From: Romanomermis culicivorax
Taxonomy: Eukaryota > Nematoda > Enoplea > Mermithida > Mermithidae
DNA length: 64,000 nucleotides
Assembly: GCA_963922205.1 (NCBI GenBank)
Contig: CAWUHX010000032.1
Location: 124,001 to 188,000, forward strand
Direction of reading: 5' to 3'
Positions 43,170 through 53,882 of the stretch are shown here, piece after piece. The notes under the pieces were generated by a model. The model had not been told where the DNA came from. It was given only the letters and a program-made list of their open reading frames with translations, and did no database searches. The translations under genes and the position numbers were made by a program. Position 1 is the stretch's first letter; each line of letters begins with the position of its first letter.

Positions 43170-44037
43170 ATATATAGCATACTGTATGTGATAGTCATTT
43201 ATTAAATATTAATTCATTTTCGTAATTTATCATCTCAAGGGTGTCTGGGATTCACACCCAAACATTCCTGTAAAATTATGTGAAGTACTTTATTTTGATC
43301 CTTCCACACCCCAGTAGCCGCTATTGACCCAATTAAGGCGCCCCAATTAATTTGCACAAACGGCAGCTGGTCCCCTAGAACCTACACTAAACTACACATT
43401 CTACGGCTACCAAAATTCCTCATAAAAATTGTAAACAACACCTGCACACAGTAAAAAGTAAAAGCCCCACCAGACAGTAGTCTCAAGTGGGACGGTAGCA
43501 ATGGTCCCACAAAACATGTGTACACAGAGGAAATAGATACAGAAGCATGCACAGAAGCACAGAGGTGTGGCTAAGCCTACCGTAGGAAGCAAGCACAGAG
43601 AAGACACAAAAAGCATACAGTACCAGGAAAGCATTGGAGGGTGTGACCAGATTAGCGAGAATAATGAAGCAGGAAACGGCGATTGGCGGAAGAAGATGGA
43701 CAGAAGCAAGACCTCCCACGATGCCCAGGGAGTGGCCAAAAACGCCGTATTTAAAGAGAAGCAAAGCCTGATTTAGTTAGTTCGTGTTTGTCTCGAATTT
43801 AGTTTTTGAATTCATTTTTATTTGCAAGCACCGCGTCTTTTTTTATATGAAAGCAGTTAAACCGAGTCTGTTTTTAATTATTTGCAAGCCAAACACGCAT
43901 TGTCCACCATTATTCATTGTCGACGACCAAGCCGCCATCAACTATCATTTTGTATCGTCTTCGCCCCCGTAACCCGTGCCGTTTTATCATTGTCCATTCA
44001 GGATAAAGTAAAGTGCTTCTCGAAACTGGTGGTTACA
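43140..44037 (+). repeat. 3' LTR of element 2
   Basis: It is about 898 bp, begins TGTAACG, ends GGTTACA, and is followed by the CGCC duplication. Confidence 0.92.
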
Positions 44038-44041
44038 CGCC

Positions 44042-45150
44042 CAAGGCATACTGTAGATTGCAGGGCCCTTTGAAACGGCTTGTTTCTTTAGTTTCGCACT
44101 CATTTTTTGGGCCTAAACCATCTTCTGCATTTTTAGCTTATAACTCCACGTTCCTCAACATCCGTTATTATAAATTTGCATATTTTGCCTGCGTCCACCA
44201 CCTTTCTTTAATAAATTTACATATTCGCCTTCCGTGTCCCTTGCGTTCATACATTACTGTCTTCTGACATAGGAGCTTACCCCATCGCCTGTTGATCAAG
44301 AACTCCCGTCGCCTCCGCGAGGAACATTTGTATCGTCACCCGCCGACTTGTGCCAGTTGAGCCCTCTGCCCCAAATCACTTTCGGATTACCGTACCCGCT
44401 CCCCCACCGTCGGTAGGACCCCCGTTTTGACCTGAGGACCGGTCGCCCAGCACCGAGTACTTTGAGAAGAGGATTCAGTGAGTCTTCTCAGGGGTTATTA
44501 TTGTTGAGGGAATATTTGTGGGAAAGCCAGTTTTCCCTTGAGAGTACCCTCAGTTGAGAAGGCCCTTGAACCCTTAAGGTCAGGGCCAATTAGGGGATTT
44601 AGGTTCACAATCGGGTCCCCTACAGTAAGCCATTCCACGAATGGCACAGTCCCTCATTCTCAGTGAATGAGGACTAGGGATTGCCACCCCTGACCTGGCT
44701 GCATTGTCCATTATTCTACAGCTGAACCCTAGGACAAGGCCGAGATACGCCATAGGCTTTCCTGTGGTAGTACCAGCTGGGTTAGGTTCCCAAAGTAGAT
44801 AGCCTCACGGAGCCACCCAATGGGATCACAGCATGCCACCTACAGTGTCATGGCCATATTTCTTACGAGATATGGTATGGGTTTTCCCATCAATGTGACT
44901 GATCACCTATACGTTTAATGTGACATGGCTCCCAATCTACTTAATGTGACAATGGTATGTTGATTTTAATGTCGTTAAAATGGAAGTTACAAAAGTTAAA
45001 TGCACAGTATAGTAGCTACCAATGTAGGGCATGATGAAATTTTGAGTTCTTGTGAGATTCAGTAATGACAGAGCTTTTGCATGAAAGTTCTGAAAATTTT
45101 CGATCTGACATTTTATGTTTTACGTTGAATGACATTATACAAGTTGTATA
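44042..45150. other. GC-richer stretch without recognised gene
   Basis: About 44270-44900 is distinctly richer in G and C than the surroundings and has no long open frame. Palindromic CTTCTCAGGGG and CTCATTCTCAGTGAATGAG motifs occur. It may be the end of an unrecognised retroelement. No known RNA gene is recognised. Confidence 0.4.
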
Positions 45151-45153
45151 CTC

Positions 45154-45397
45154 TAAAGGGTCGGTACTTTATACTTGTCTTTTTTGGCGGAACGGAATGG
45201 AACCGATCGCCAACAGCTTAAAACGTTCAGCCTGAAAATCCACTTTCGATCGGAGAGGTTAACTGCAATTTTCTAGAAAATGACCGACGGTAACCCCCGA
45301 CCGAACCGAACGGAACGAAAATTTCCCTTTCGTTCAGAAACGTTGTGTCGATTTCTTTCCGTTCCGTTCCGCCGAAAAAGGCAAGTATAAATGACCC
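45154..45397. mobile_element. MITE with AAGGGTC...GACCCTT ends
   Basis: Inverted ends of about 45 bp read AAGGGTC, TATACTTG and then GGCGGAACGGAA, and are mirrored as TTCCGTTCCGCCG, CAAGTATAAATGACCCTT. TA flanks both ends. It is the clearest full copy of the family seen at 20405-21125 and 30737-30905. The frame inside it is not a gene. Confidence 0.75.
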
Positions 45398-46574
45398 TTT
45401 AGTCAAAATTTCCACAGTAAATCATTGCACCTTTAGTCATGAATGAAGAACTATTCGCTTGGTCGGCACTTTTTAACATCAATGTTTACGCCTTTGGAAT
45501 AAATAGATTTTGTTCAGAAAAGACGTTAACTTACAGCATCATTTTCATTCTTATGAAATCTTTTTCTTCTTTCTATTTTTATTTTCTTCTATCAATGCAC
45601 GGGAGTACTGCTGGAGATCAGTGGGAATCTGCTGAGACCTGAGGGTCAATGAAAATCTGCTGGAATCCAGATCCCAAACCCTCCAGAACTCCGCCACGTA
45701 CATGTATGATTAATACTTGTCATTCAGAAGTAGCGTAAATTCAGGAAATTTTCTACTTCTTGATCTTAAAGGGTATGCAACAAGGCACGGATCAGAAAAA
45801 GTTGTTCCTGGTACGTAATTTTAACTCTTTGGCGAACTATATACTGTAAAAGCGTGAGAAGAGAGTTTTTTGTGCCAAAAATTTGGCCCCAGCGGTTTTT
45901 CCGTGCGAGGGGCGGGCATTTGTGCCAATTTGGCACAAGAGGCCAAAGAAATTTGTGCCAATGGCACGAAAAATGTTTTTCTACCTGAAACATACTGAAA
46001 ACTGCGGAAAGGTTTTAGGCCTACATTTTGATAGGAAGTTTAATTTTTTTTATTTTTATTAATTTTTTAACATTAATTTTTTGTAAAAATCGTGTCCAAC
46101 CACTGTTTTTTCCCCCAAATCGTGCTTTTTCGGGAAAAAAAATTCGGAAAAGAGAAAAAAGTTTTGGGCTCTTTCCCCATTTGGGGAAGAAAATTTTGGG
46201 GATCGGATACAGAAAAGATGTATTTTGGTGCATTTTAGAAGGTCATAATCTCAAAATTTTCCGGCGTTTCGCGCCGATTATAACTTTAATAATCATTATT
46301 ATGCATTACTTAGCTCAGGCGCGGCTTTTAGCATGTCTACCTTCATTTATCATATAATCTATAATAGTTTTCATCATCTTGAACGTATTATCTCATGCTT
46401 TCATTGGTAATCTTCAATATTTTATCATGATATTTGATGAAGATTCGCATTTTTTCCTTTTGAGAAAGATCAATACGTCAAATCTAAGCTTTTTGATGCA
46501 ATTATTTCTTTTCTAACGTAAAATCAATTCAAATGCTTCATGGAAATATCTTTCGGAAATTTATACTCTGCTTA

Positions 46575-49372
46575 AGAAAGAAAGAAAGAAAGAAATTTAT
46601 TAAATGCGAATAAATACACGAGTAAATGCAACTAATACAGAAAAGCTCATGGACGTGACAAAAGCACGTGCGAATTGAGCTTTAAAAAACGACTCAATTT
46701 AGACCGAAAACAGGGCATGTTGTTTGAATGAATGATATCATTGGGTAGGGAATTCCAAACATCAATATTTCGCGAGCAAAAATCATGTTTTAAAGCGTTA
46801 GAGTTATATTTCGATTTATACAATTTAAATAAGTTAGACGCGCGATAATTGAATGGACTCAAAGTGAAAAATAAGTCTGGTGGAATAACTTTAAATTTCA
46901 AAATTAAGAACATGTAAGATAGGTCGATACACGTACGTCTAAATTCAAGGTCATCAAGGCCAGATTTGTTGAGGCGCTCCTTATAGCTTAAATCTTTATA
47001 TCCAAAAAGTCTTTTTGTAAACCTTCGTTGAACTTTTTCTACCAATTTAGTATCCCCAACCAGACAAGGATTCCAGAGTGGTGAACCATATTCCAGGATA
47101 GGAAGAACATAGGATTTAAAAGCCCTGATTTTTAATTCATTGAAGTTAGAGTGAAAACATTTTAAAATCAAATTTGCCACCCTTGATGCTTTTTTAACCA
47201 CATAATTACAATGGGCAGTTGCTGACAATTTTTCATTGAACATAACACCAAGATCCTTCATCTCTGAAACAGTAGGAATCAGAAAATCGTTTATATAATA
47301 CTCAACTTTGGGGTTATTACTCCCAAGATGCAAAACAGAACATTTTTCCAGAGAAATAGATAATTGCCATTTCAATGACCATTCATAAACTTTGACAAGG
47401 TCGCCTTGTAGTACTTCAGCATTTTTGGTAGCATTGAATATTTTCACATCATCAGCAAAAAGATAAATTTCACTGCTAATACCATCAAATATATCATTTA
47501 TGAAAATTAGGAACAATGTTGGTCCCAATACACTACCCTGAGGAACCTCACTAGTAACCTTAATTGGATTAGAGAAGCAATTGCCAATTTTTACCTGTTG
47601 AGTCCTATTAAATAAAAAACCATGTAACCATCTCAATAAAAAACCAGATATGCCATAGGAAGCTAATTTTCCAAATAGTTTTTCATGAGAAACAGTATCA
47701 AATGCTTTCTGAAAATCGATATAAATTGAATCTGTTGCTATTTTTTTATCCAAATTTTTAGCCCATAATGTTTTACAACTTAAAAGCTGAAGGACACAAG
47801 ATTTTTTCTTTCTAAATCCAAATTGTCTATCATTCAGAAAATTATTTGACTCAAAATAAGCCATCATGTCTACATTTATAATACTTTCCATAACCTTACA
47901 TCAGACACAACATAAAGAAACTGGTCTATAATTTTCTACCTTTGCTGGGTCCTTTTTTTTGAAAATAGGTACCACGTTTGATGTTTTCCAAATATCTGGT
48001 AATTGTCCAGTTCTAAATGAAATTTCAAAAATTGTTCTCAAAGGTTCTGCCAAGACTAGATATAATTTTTTCAGGAAAAAGGCACACAAACCATCAGGAC
48101 CAAGAGACAGTGTAGGCTTCAAATATTTTAGAGTCAATAGGACTCTTAAGAAATCAAATTTGATAAATAAATCTTTATTAAACTGCTTTTGAGAATATTC
48201 AGGGATTTTTTCATTGTCCAAGATAAATACTGATCCAAAATATTGGTTGAATATTTCACTTTTCATTTTATCATCAGTTATATCAGACTCACCAGAAACA
48301 ATAACAGGGATAGTGTGTCTCAACTGAGTTTTATTATTGATAAATCTATAAAAATCCTTGATTGAATTCGATTTTAGCAAACATTCTTCCTTTCTAGCAT
48401 AATATTTGATCATTGAAGTTTTCAAGACTTTGGAATTGTGTTTCAGTCTATTTTTGTTAGCATAACTACGATTTTTTACATAATTTTTCCACAAGTTTTT
48501 CTTTATTGATTTTAATTTCAAAAGATACTTTGGCAATCTAGAGGTTTTTGAGAATTTTTTCTTTTTGGGAACAAATTCCAGTATTAATTTCTTCATTAGT
48601 TCTAAAAAGACAAGATAGAAGTCATTAACAGTGATGCATTGTTCAAAAAAATCTGTCCAATCGACTTTTGCCAAATAGATTTGAAGAGATTCATAATCAG
48701 CTTTCCTGAAATCAAATTTATCATCATAAATGATTTTATCCTTGATTCCAACATTTATACTAAAATTGACAGTACAATGGTCACTCGTAGAAAAATTTTC
48801 CCCTGTGGTGCAATTATTCACAAGACCAGGGAAATTACAGAATACTAAATCCAGAAAATTATAGCTACGAGTTGGTTTCATAACAAATTGCTCAAAACCA
48901 TTTCTTGTCAAACAATTGTGCAGTGGAAGGGCAAAATTGTCAATATGGGAAGAATATCCATACTGTTTCAAAGATGGTAGATTAAAATCTCCAAGAATTA
49001 TACATTTGGAATTATCTGCAACACAAAATTCTAAAAGCAATATAAATTTACCCATAAGTTGAATGTCATATCTGGGTGGTCTATAACAGAGTATGCATTT
49101 AAGTTTGACACCAGTCAAAATAATTTCAAAAGTTACAACATCGGGTAGGGATTTTTCTGGGGGTATTTTAGACATTTTAACCTTTAAATTTTTTCGATAT
49201 ACAGCAGCAACGCCACCTCCATTCTGACCTTTTCTATCACAGCGTAATACTTCATAATCGGCGTCCACACAAATGAGAGCATCTGGGATCTCGTCAGATA
49301 ACCATGTTTCAGTTATGAAAATAATGTCAAATTTTAAGGACATCAGTAAGTCATGGAATTCTATAAATTATA
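46575..49372 (-). mobile_element. CR1/Jockey-like LINE, 5'-truncated
   Basis: It is a minus-strand non-LTR retrotransposon. The 3' end is a (TTTC)n microsatellite (46575-46594, seen as AAAG on the plus strand). The 5' end is cut just upstream of the endonuclease start. Host repeat sequence that is contiguous in the 63-kb copy is interrupted exactly here. Confidence 0.85.
46647..49343 (-). pseudogene. LINE ORF2: APE-type endonuclease and reverse transcriptase
   Basis: An endonuclease domain comes first, with TETW near 49308, NGGGVA near 49225, LGDFN near 48985 and STSDH near 48785. The reverse transcriptase follows, with PVPLC-type VENYRPVSL near 47930, FGFRKK near 47820, QGSVLGP near 47530 and FADDV near 47450. 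The reading frame is broken once by a TGA at 47901-47903 in RT motif 2, and otherwise runs on to a C-terminal region with the QRRFTKRLFG motif. In this clade the enzyme nicks target DNA and copies the LINE RNA there. With the stop and the missing 5' end it is inactive. Confidence 0.88.
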
Positions 49373-50119
49373 CTGGTATTAAAATTTTTCAAGTAAAATT
49401 CTAGGAATTACGACTTTTGAACACAAAATTCAAATCTAATTCTTGAAATAAATGTTCGGAAAATTGATTTTCTAGCGTCGCAGAATATCAATACCCAAAA
49501 AATTTTTCCGGCGCTTTGCGCCGGAAAGATTAATATCCTTTTTGCGTTCTCACTTGTCATCATAGAGGACTTAACCATCGATTTCTCATGTAATTCAAAG
49601 TCATTATGCTTTTGGATAGTTTGCTTGAAAGTTTGTTCCAATGCTTGTAGATCAAACTTTGAACTCGAAAATTTCAATTTTTTCCTCAATTTTGATGAAT
49701 TAACGGGTCTGAAAACACCAGAAGGCTTTAAAAGGCTCAAAAACACCTAAATAAAGCGTCTGTGAGCATATTTAAGCGAAAAAACGACTTCGGGAAAATG
49801 GGGAAAAAATTTTTGACCCCTTTCCCCATTCGGGGAAAAGGCCCGGAGGAAAAAAAACAGTGTCCAACCTATTTTACAGCTAGCCAACCATGTCATGTCA
49901 GTGAGATAAGAAAAAAATGTGCTAGTAGTTCACGACGACTCGAAAAGAAATAGAATGCTGAGAAAATTTAAATAACTCTAGAATGGTTCAGGAAGTTCAA
50001 ATTGATTCAATTTTCGACTACGGGTCTTCTAATTCAAGAACAATGAGAAGATTAGTAAAAATAAAGTCGAAAATTGTGTAAATTTTCGGTCGGAACAATG
50101 TACCATTACCAACGACATC

Positions 50120-50308
50120 CATACCTGTAAGACCTCCGACCAGTTGGGGGGGGTAGAAAAAAGTCGAAATTTTTCCCAAAAAAGCCAAAAAACATACACT
50201 TTTTGGCAAATTTTTTTAATTTTTTCCAAACTGGTGGGGGGGGGTAAATGATTTTGGGTACTGGGTTGGCCAAGTTGGGGGGGGGGGTGTCCCCCAAGTA
50301 CAGGTATG
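50120..50308. mobile_element. Second full copy of the CATACCTGTAA MITE
   Basis: It is 189 bp, starts CATACCTGTAA and ends TACAGGTATG, and is flanked by a perfect 8-bp duplication ACGACATC (50112-50119 and 50309-50316). The inner G-runs and the TCGAAATTTTTCCCAAAAA block match the 32196 copy. Confidence 0.85.
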
Positions 50309-50316
50309 ACGACATC

Positions 50317-51659
50317 GGATTTTTTTGGTTTTTTAAAAAAACCAAAAAATTACAAAATCTCTGGTTTTTTGGTTTTTGTGGTTTTTTCCGAAATCATTGG
50401 GAAACTGTTTTTTCACATTAGTCGATCTTCTAGGCATGTATTGGTGTCTATTTAAATCAACAAAACAATTTAGTTGAATTGACTTCACTACAAAGTAGAA
50501 AAAAGTCGTATTTTTTTATACATTTCGTACTCAAAAGGTGTAATTTAAATCAATCGATATCCTTTGTATCCATCTTGCAAGCACTAGTTTAGTACATGAG
50601 TCAACTTTGCTATAATTTGCTCACAAAAATGTAGACGTTAAATCTTTCGTGGAGTGTACTCCGACCATACGGGGTGACATCCATTGATCCATATCATCAT
50701 CAAAATGTTATAAAATATGATTGAGTTTAATATCCTGAATTTATTGTTAATGTTACGGTAAGCTTTTTAATTTCGAAATTTCAAAATATAAATGAGACAA
50801 CAATGATAAAATTTTATACAGATCAGTTAAGCATACTGTAGGTTAACAAAGAGAAGAGCTTTTGAGTGGTTCATTTTTATGTGACTTGACGTCGCTAGTA
50901 AGTAGAAAAAATCGTACAAAAATATGTATCTATCATGCAAGCGAAAATACTACATATATATAGTAAGACCCATTTGCTGTAATTATAGCTCACAGACAGG
51001 TTTGAAAAGCAAAAATTTGGAAACATCTGAAATTTCTGTGTGACCTTTAACTGCAGTTTGTAATGTTAATAACATATGTAATAATCTATCAATTTAAAAC
51101 TTTTCAACTTTTCTGTGCATATGTATATATGTGATGCATTGATACAATTCTGTAGTTGATTTCTTTTGAGTTTTGATTATACGTACACTGTGTATTGTAT
51201 TTTTCTCTTTATCTGTAATTTTTCTTCTTTTCCTTGAATTTGCCCCTTACATATCGCATATCTGCTCCATTTTTACTTTTCTTATGTTCTTCACTCATGG
51301 TTCCTTTCTTATGTGCCCACTATTAGTGTATTTCTATTGCTATAATAGGGATTTCATTCCTATAGCATAAAATAATGACACTTCCGACAAGATTAATACT
51401 TGTAGCTGCCATTTTAAGGCTCCCTAACTAGTCTTGGATGATACAGGGAGCTTCCAGCAGTTTTTTACATAGTTATTTTGATGTACCAAACATTCTAAAG
51501 AATTAAACCAGAAAAAACCACTAAAAAACCATTAAAAAGCCACTAAAAATTCAAAAAGTCGAAATTTCAAAAGTTTGGTTTTTGCCAACCCTGGTTTTAA
51601 ATCCGAATGTGACTGAATGGACGGAGAATATTCATAATTCATTTCCATTCATCATTGAT
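50317..51659. other. No gene seen; AT-rich with one pyrimidine block
   Basis: 50320-50400 holds a repetitive GGTTTTTTGGTTTTT patch, echoed at 51505-51600 (AACCACTAAAAAACC). 51173-51360 is a pyrimidine-rich block of the dispersed type. No gene is supported. Confidence 0.45.
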
Positions 51660-53284
51660 TAACAGTTGACAGCCTACAAACTTTGCTGCAACGATGCTGA
51701 TACGCAGTTTGAAGAGAACACTTTATGTCAGACCTCTATTGGAATATTGTTTAACCATTTGGAATCACTGTTTTCTTCAACGAACTTTTTTACACAAAGT
51801 AGAAAGAGGTCATTTTTTCCACATGTGGAAAAAATTTTTTTCGTCTTAAAATCCTCGTTTTTTCGCTTGAAAATGCTCCCGAAAGGCTATGAGCCAGAAG
51901 CAAGGTTGTTTTTGCACAAGCCAGGTTGCAATGTGCAACTTGGAGAAAAATTTTAGTTGCACAGATAAATTTTTAGATGCTCACTCTGAAATTGATAAAT
52001 TTTCAGTTATAGACATTTAAAACTCAATTTTCTGAGTTTTGGAGAGAAAATGAAAAGATTAAAATGACTAGACTAGAGTAATGTGTTTTCAATATTCTAG
52101 AACGCTGGAAAATGAATCTTTTCACCTTTCATTTCCCAGACAGAAGGTTTGATTTTTCACTAAATTTAATAAATTTTCAGTCGGACAAACTAAAATTCAA
52201 AAATTAGGCAAGCGACTCAGTAATTTCTGCACTAAAAATGCTTTAATCACATGAAAGTCAAAATTTTTATGAAGGTCGCAAAAAAATTCGGGGAAAATGA
52301 CCGAGAAAAATTTCATCAAATTCGTCAACAAACAATCAAACATTAATCCATAATATTTTCATAACTAGAACCTATAAGCACTAATTAGTTAAGTAAAGTT
52401 AAGTAAACGTAGACATGATAAAACCACACCTGAGCTACTTAAATATGATTATTAAAGTTATGATCGGCGCGAAGCGCCGAAAAATTTTGAGATTTGGACC
52501 TTCTAAAATGCACCAAAATGCATCTTTTCAATATGAAAACGCCAAATTTTTCTTCTACGTTTGTGGAAAGACCTCAAAATTTTTTTCCACATTATAGTGC
52601 AAATGTGGAAAAAAACAGTGATTGGAATTCTTTGTATGCCTCAGACATAAATCTCATTGGAAGGGTTCAGAGAAGGTTTACCAAAAGAATATGTGGTTTT
52701 GGGTCCATCTGTTCATATGAAGAGCGTTTGATGAAGTTATGCTTGAATAGCTTGAAAATACGTCGACTGCGCGTTGCATTATGCATGATGTTTCAAATTA
52801 TTAAGGGACAATCCTGTCTCCAAAAATCGGAATTTTTTATTAGCAACAATTTTGAGTCTACCCGTCGTAAAAATAACTCCAAACTGGTAAAGCAAAGACA
52901 AATATTAGGTTATATGATTTCTCTAATAGGTATATTAATATCTGTAATCAACTTCCAAATGAAATTCTCAGTTCTTCTAATTCACGCACATTCAACATGA
53001 AAATTGCTAAAATTGATTTCTCAGATTATCTTGCGGGAGCGCGTTAGCCTGTTACAGAAATGTAACCTGCGCTTCCTATTACTTGTCACTAAACTAATTA
53101 CTGTAGCGTATACTCTCGACGTCGACCTTATATCCCTATTTTTTAACTCTAATTAGTCGTTCGAATCTTCTAAAATTTATCTTTCACATTTATTCATTAT
53201 TTCCTCGTTCTCGACTTATTATATTTTGTATTGTAATTTTGCGTTCTTCCCGACATGTAATAAAATCTTTCATTCATTCATTCA
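51660..53284 (+). pseudogene. Second LINE (RT C-terminal end), split by a DNA element
   Basis: The left part (51660-51765) encodes an RT thumb-like segment ending ...RPLLEYCLTIWN. The right part (52621-53050) continues it after one duplicated target site with a segment containing GRVQRRFTKR and a late PNEILSS motif, to a stop near 53046. The 3' UTR ends in an (ATTC)n tail near 53270-53283. It is heavily 5'-truncated. Its tail differs from that of the 46.6-kb LINE, so it is a different subfamily. Confidence 0.75.
51766..52620. mobile_element. DNA element of the GGCGC-hairpin family inserted in the LINE
   Basis: It starts CACTGTTTTCTT and ends AAAAAACAGTG. The flanks TTTGGAAT (51758-51765) and ATTGGAAT (52621-52628) match at 7 of 8 bases. 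Removing the element and one flank restores the LINE frame. The right part (52440-52620) is the reverse of the left part of 46102-49861. The middle (51905-52385) resembles the hAT-like element at 33165, so this copy is chimeric or doubly nested. Confidence 0.75.
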
Positions 53285-53289
53285 GAACT

Positions 53290-53882
53290 CGTTCGCGTTC
53301 GAGTCAAATACGAATAGATAATATATTCATTGACAAGGAAAATTTTTTGCATGTTCGGCCCCTAAATCGTCTAAAAATCGAGGAAATTTAATGTTGAACA
53401 GCCAAAAATTTTTTGCCAATTGGCACAAACGCTCAAAAATTTTTGTGCCAAAAACCATGTTTTGGCACAAAAAAAGCATTGATTGGCAAAAAAAATTGCG
53501 CTGATCAGAGGTCCCCAAGGTCAGATTTTTCAGGTAGGAGTAAAATTGAAAATTTTCGGGGTAGTGTAGCTAAATGTCCACTAAACACGTTATTTTGTCT
53601 CAAAATTAGGCAACCAGTGATCAATTTTAAGGGTTTTAGGTAGGGGTAATACCCCTTATACCCCTCCCCATGGGATAGTCTGGCGCTGATTGATACAAAA
53701 AATAATTGAGTAATAGCACAAAAAATTTTAAGCGTTTGTGCCAATTTCCGCAATCTTTTTCACTGGTCAAAGACTAAATTTCCTTGATTTTTAGGCACTT
53801 TAGGGGCTGAAAACTTAGAATTTTCCCTACGCTTTGCTCCGAGTCAATGAATTATGTAATTTTATTTGACTCGAACGCTGGC
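53290..53882. mobile_element. MITE with long inverted arms (GTTCGAGTCAAATA)
   Basis: The outer arms (CGTTCGAGTCAAATA / TATTTGACTCGAACG) extend inward through GGCCCCTAAAT...AAAAATCGAGGAAATTTA and GCACAAACGCT blocks, all mirrored on the right side. Arms are about 150 bp. A TTTGTGCCAA motif links it to a remnant at 45880-45975. There is no transposase. Confidence 0.65.

Larger units (their letters stand above)
35155..44037 (+). mobile_element. LTR retrotransposon with gag-env-pol order (element 2)
   Basis: LTRs of about 893 and 898 bp both begin TGTAA and end in TAACA or TTACA. They show a few percent divergence by eye. The target duplication is CGCC (35151-35154 and 44038-44041). The internal region holds gag (36292-37610), an envelope-like region (37653-39740) and protease-RT-RNase H-integrase (39780-43169), then a clear polypurine tract and the 3' LTR. 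Envelope between gag and pol is not the normal order, in which env is last. All parts carry stops and frameshifts, so the copy is defective. It looks older than element 1. Confidence 0.9.
46102..49861. mobile_element. Non-autonomous DNA element (GGCGC-hairpin family), split by a LINE
   Basis: It starts ACTGTTTTTTCC and ends GGAAAAAAAACAGT, and is flanked by a perfect 8-bp duplication GTCCAACC (46094-46101 and 49862-49869). Its own sequence is about 960 bp, interrupted by a LINE at about 46575-49372. It contains the hairpins CCGGCG...CGCCG near 46260 and 49508. A left-truncated copy at 63114-63989 shows the uninterrupted middle, and another copy lies at 51766-52620. It has no transposase. The 8-bp duplication suggests hAT- or P-type mobilisation. 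Confidence 0.8.

Noticed and set aside
51766-51825. Apparent RT continuation (KVERG) directly after the LINE fragment
   Set aside because: The true continuation lies beyond the inserted DNA element. The similarity here is coincidental.
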